Translations under genes and position numbers: made by a program
Source of the DNA: Chlamydiae bacterium Ga0074140
GTDB taxonomy: Bacteria; Chlamydiota; Chlamydiia; Chlamydiales; Rhabdochlamydiaceae
DNA length: 64,000 nt
Direction of reading: 5' to 3'
NCBI GenBank assembly: GCA_001464115.1
Contig: LNES01000006.1
Coordinates: 1 to 64,000, forward strand
Shown here: one piece after another, positions 62,526 through 64,000 of the stretch
Position numbering within the stretch: the stretch's first letter is position 1
Layout: each line of letters begins with the position of its first letter
The notes under the pieces: generated by a model
Databases searched by the model: none
What the model was told of the DNA's origin: nothing
Seen by the model: the letters and a program-made list of their open reading frames with translations, nothing else

Positions 62526-64000
62526 ATGTTCAGGTATTGGGTTTTTTTATTCACCTCAAACTCCCTGTTTGCATTAACGACGCTCAATGTCACGGTAGAT
62601 ACAGACAATAATCCAGGCGGCATAGGAGAAGCCGGTGATTTGAGATTTTGCTTGAACTCAATGAATCAAGATTTAAGCACAATACCCGATGATTATGCGA
62701 TTCTCTTTGCTTTTCCGATGACGATTCAACTCAATGGAATTCTGCCGATCATTAACAACTCCTCAAATCCTGTGAATATCACGATTGGTAACGCAGGTTC
62801 TAGTCCTACGGTCACAATTGACGGTAATTCGGGCACTTACAGCGGATTTTTCATCCCGATGGGAAATGTAACTATCCAAAACATGACCCTTCAAAACCTC
62901 ACTGCAAAAGGAGGCGATGGCGGAAACGGAATTTCAGGTGCGGGTGGCGGTATGGGAGCCGGAGGGGCCATTTACGTACCTCAAACTTTTTTAAATGGGT
63001 CTAATCCTTCTGTGACCTTGATGAATGTATTGATCAACAACTGCTCCGCGGTGGGTGGAAATGGAGGAAGTTATTTCAATATCTCCTCCCCTACCGGCAA
63101 TGAAGGCGGGGGTGGTGGCGGGGGCTTTAGCGGAAATGGAGGTAGTGTTACGGCAAGTGGAAGCACAGGCGGCGCTGGTGGCGGCGGTTTTGGCGGAAAC
63201 GGAGGAGATGCCACGCTTGCAACAGATGATCCACAGGGAGGAGGAGGAGGTGGTGGTGGTGGCTTGGGATCTCGTGCTACTTTAGGAACGCCTACAAATC
63301 TTGGGAATGGTGGCTCTGATGTGGACATCGGCTCCGATGGAGCTGGTCATGGTCTCATGATTACTGCTGGCTCTGGTGCAGGCGGCAACGCTGGAGGAAG
63401 TAGTGCGGGAGGTGGAGGTGGTGGGGGCGGCGCAACACCTGGAGGGGGCGGTGGCGGAAGCTTCGGAACAAGTGGAACGCAAGCGCAAGGTACAACGCCT
63501 CCGGGAGGAAGCGCTGCTCCCTCTGGAGGTAATGGAGGAGATGGAGGAGGAGGGGGCGGCGGAGGAATCGTAGTAATCGGTACTACAAATGGAATTGATG
63601 GACAGGCCGGGAGTGGCGGCTATGGCGGCGGTGGGGGTGGCGGTGCTGGCACTGGGGCCTATGATAGCGCATATACTGTGCGTGGTGGATCCGGAGGAAC
63701 TGGTGGCGGTGGAGGCGGCGGCGGAGTCGATCAGTCTGGCTCGACGCCTGCGGGAGGTGGTGACTCTCTTGGCGGTGGAGGTGGGGGTGGAGGCGGTCCC
63801 TCCAGCGGTTCGCTTTCCGCCGGAGGAACGGATATAGGCCATCTCGGCGGCGGAGCTGGAGGAGATGGCGCAAGTACCTTTGGGCCTGGCTCTGGTGGCG
63901 GTGGAGGCGGTGGCGGAAGCGGTCTCGGAGGCGCTATTTTTGTGGATAGTGGCTTGAATTTCACCATTCAAGCAATCCCAGGAATTCCCACTGTCTTCAA
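62526..64000 (+). CDS. Large glycine-rich surface/beta-helix protein (partial, 3' end beyond window)
   Basis: The frame from ATG 62526 stays open for 491 codons to the window edge. A signal peptide (MFRYWVFLFTSNSLFA) is followed by a parallel beta-helix-like part (VTIDGNSGTYSGFF, VTIQNMTLQNLTAKGG) and a region of about 300 residues dominated by Gly in GGGG, GGNGG and GGDGG runs. GGAIFVDSGLNFTI at the end returns to the beta-helix pattern. This fits adhesin/autotransporter-type surface proteins, possibly with a distal barrel outside the window. The Gly codons are mixed (GGA/GGC/GGT), so it is not a simple DNA microsatellite. Confidence 0.8.
   Translation, partial: MFRYWVFLFTSNSLFALTTLNVTVDTDNNPGGIGEAGDLRFCLNSMNQDLSTIPDDYAILFAFPMTIQLNGILPIINNSSNPVNITIGNAGSSPTVTIDGNSGTYSGFFIPMGNVTIQNMTLQNLTAKGGDGGNGISGAGGGMGAGGAIYVPQTFLNGSNPSVTLMNVLINNCSAVGGNGGSYFNISSPTGNEGGGGGGGFSGNGGSVTASGSTGGAGGGGFGGNGGDATLATDDPQGGGGGGGGGLGSRATLGTPTNLGNGGSDVDIGSDGAGHGLMITAGSGAGGNAGGSSAGGGGGGGGATPGGGGGGSFGTSGTQAQGTTPPGGSAAPSGGNGGDGGGGGGGGIVVIGTTNGIDGQAGSGGYGGGGGGGAGTGAYDSAYTVRGGSGGTGGGGGGGGVDQSGSTPAGGGDSLGGGGGGGGGPSSGSLSAGGTDIGHLGGGAGGDGASTFGPGSGGGGGGGGSGLGGAIFVDSGLNFTIQAIPGIPTVF

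Noticed and set aside
62900..63960. DNA microsatellite or CRISPR-like array
   Set aside because: The GGN repetition is irregular, with no fixed repeat unit or spacer length; it follows from a Gly-rich protein. No CRISPR array was seen anywhere in the window.
63282..63971. 229-codon minus-strand frame rich in Ser/Thr/Ala
   Set aside because: It is the antisense of glycine codons in the surface protein; the sense frame has a signal peptide and continuous beta-helix sequence.

Overview
The window looks like a piece of chromosome from an environmental (Parachlamydia- or Simkania-type) chlamydia. The main reasons are a 605-residue signal peptidase I with a large insert between the two halves of its active site, a roughly 1040-residue IleRS, a TyrP-type aromatic permease, a GadC-like antiporter, NAD salvage genes, an ankyrin-repeat effector candidate, and several hydrophobic or low-complexity proteins with no obvious relatives outside chlamydiae. 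The assignment is inference from gene content; no 16S rRNA gene is present.

Layout. 1-3.7 kb: the tail of an unknown gene, a large LOG-domain protein, a palindromic repeat and a secreted BON/beta-barrel protein. 3.85-5.5 kb: a CAT-anticodon tRNA whose last 40 bases recur 1.6 kb downstream, bracketing two cargo genes (MccF-like S66 peptidase and cupin). 5.6-10.3 kb: quinol nitric oxide reductase in a tight run with an AlkA-type glycosylase and a small basic protein, divergent from a DUF2231 membrane protein and a [2Fe-2S] ferredoxin. 10.3-21.4 kb: a Fic protein with an elaborate operator, a secreted methyltransferase-like protein, a secreted EEP-fold enzyme, Tag glycosylase, GrpB, carbonic anhydrase, ClpB, a hydrolase and a DUF4143 ATPase. 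21.5-25 kb: OsmC, a secreted hydrolase/GyrI fusion and release factor 3.

25-31.2 kb: two GC-rich noncoding elements of about 0.6 kb in opposite orientation bracket a 5-kb block (YgjP metalloprotease, hydrophobic protein, pirin, small membrane protein, amino acid antiporter, MsrA). 31.2-44.7 kb: fatty acid desaturase, two tiny genes (DUF6496-like, DUF3096-like), PolX, an apparently circularly permuted D-amino-acid oxidase, the ankyrin protein with a putative cysteine-protease tail, a DXD glycosyltransferase, TyrP, YggU, PncA-PncB and a CDF metal exporter. 44.7-53.7 kb: a perfect palindromic repeat, a secreted protein, LepB, two tandem paralogues, IleRS and a small hydrophobic protein.

53.9-60.8 kb: tmRNA followed by an accessory stretch with short secreted proteins, two proteins with HEPN-like Rx4-5H motifs, an intact RhuM and a RhuM remnant, an antitoxin-like fragment, TfoX-N and an MDR oxidoreductase. 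60.9-64 kb: DUF1697, a secreted 2-oxoglutarate-oxygenase-like protein and the start of a very glycine-rich surface protein that runs off the window. At least four families of dispersed palindromic repeats sit in the gaps, so much of the intergenic DNA is probably mobile-element derived.
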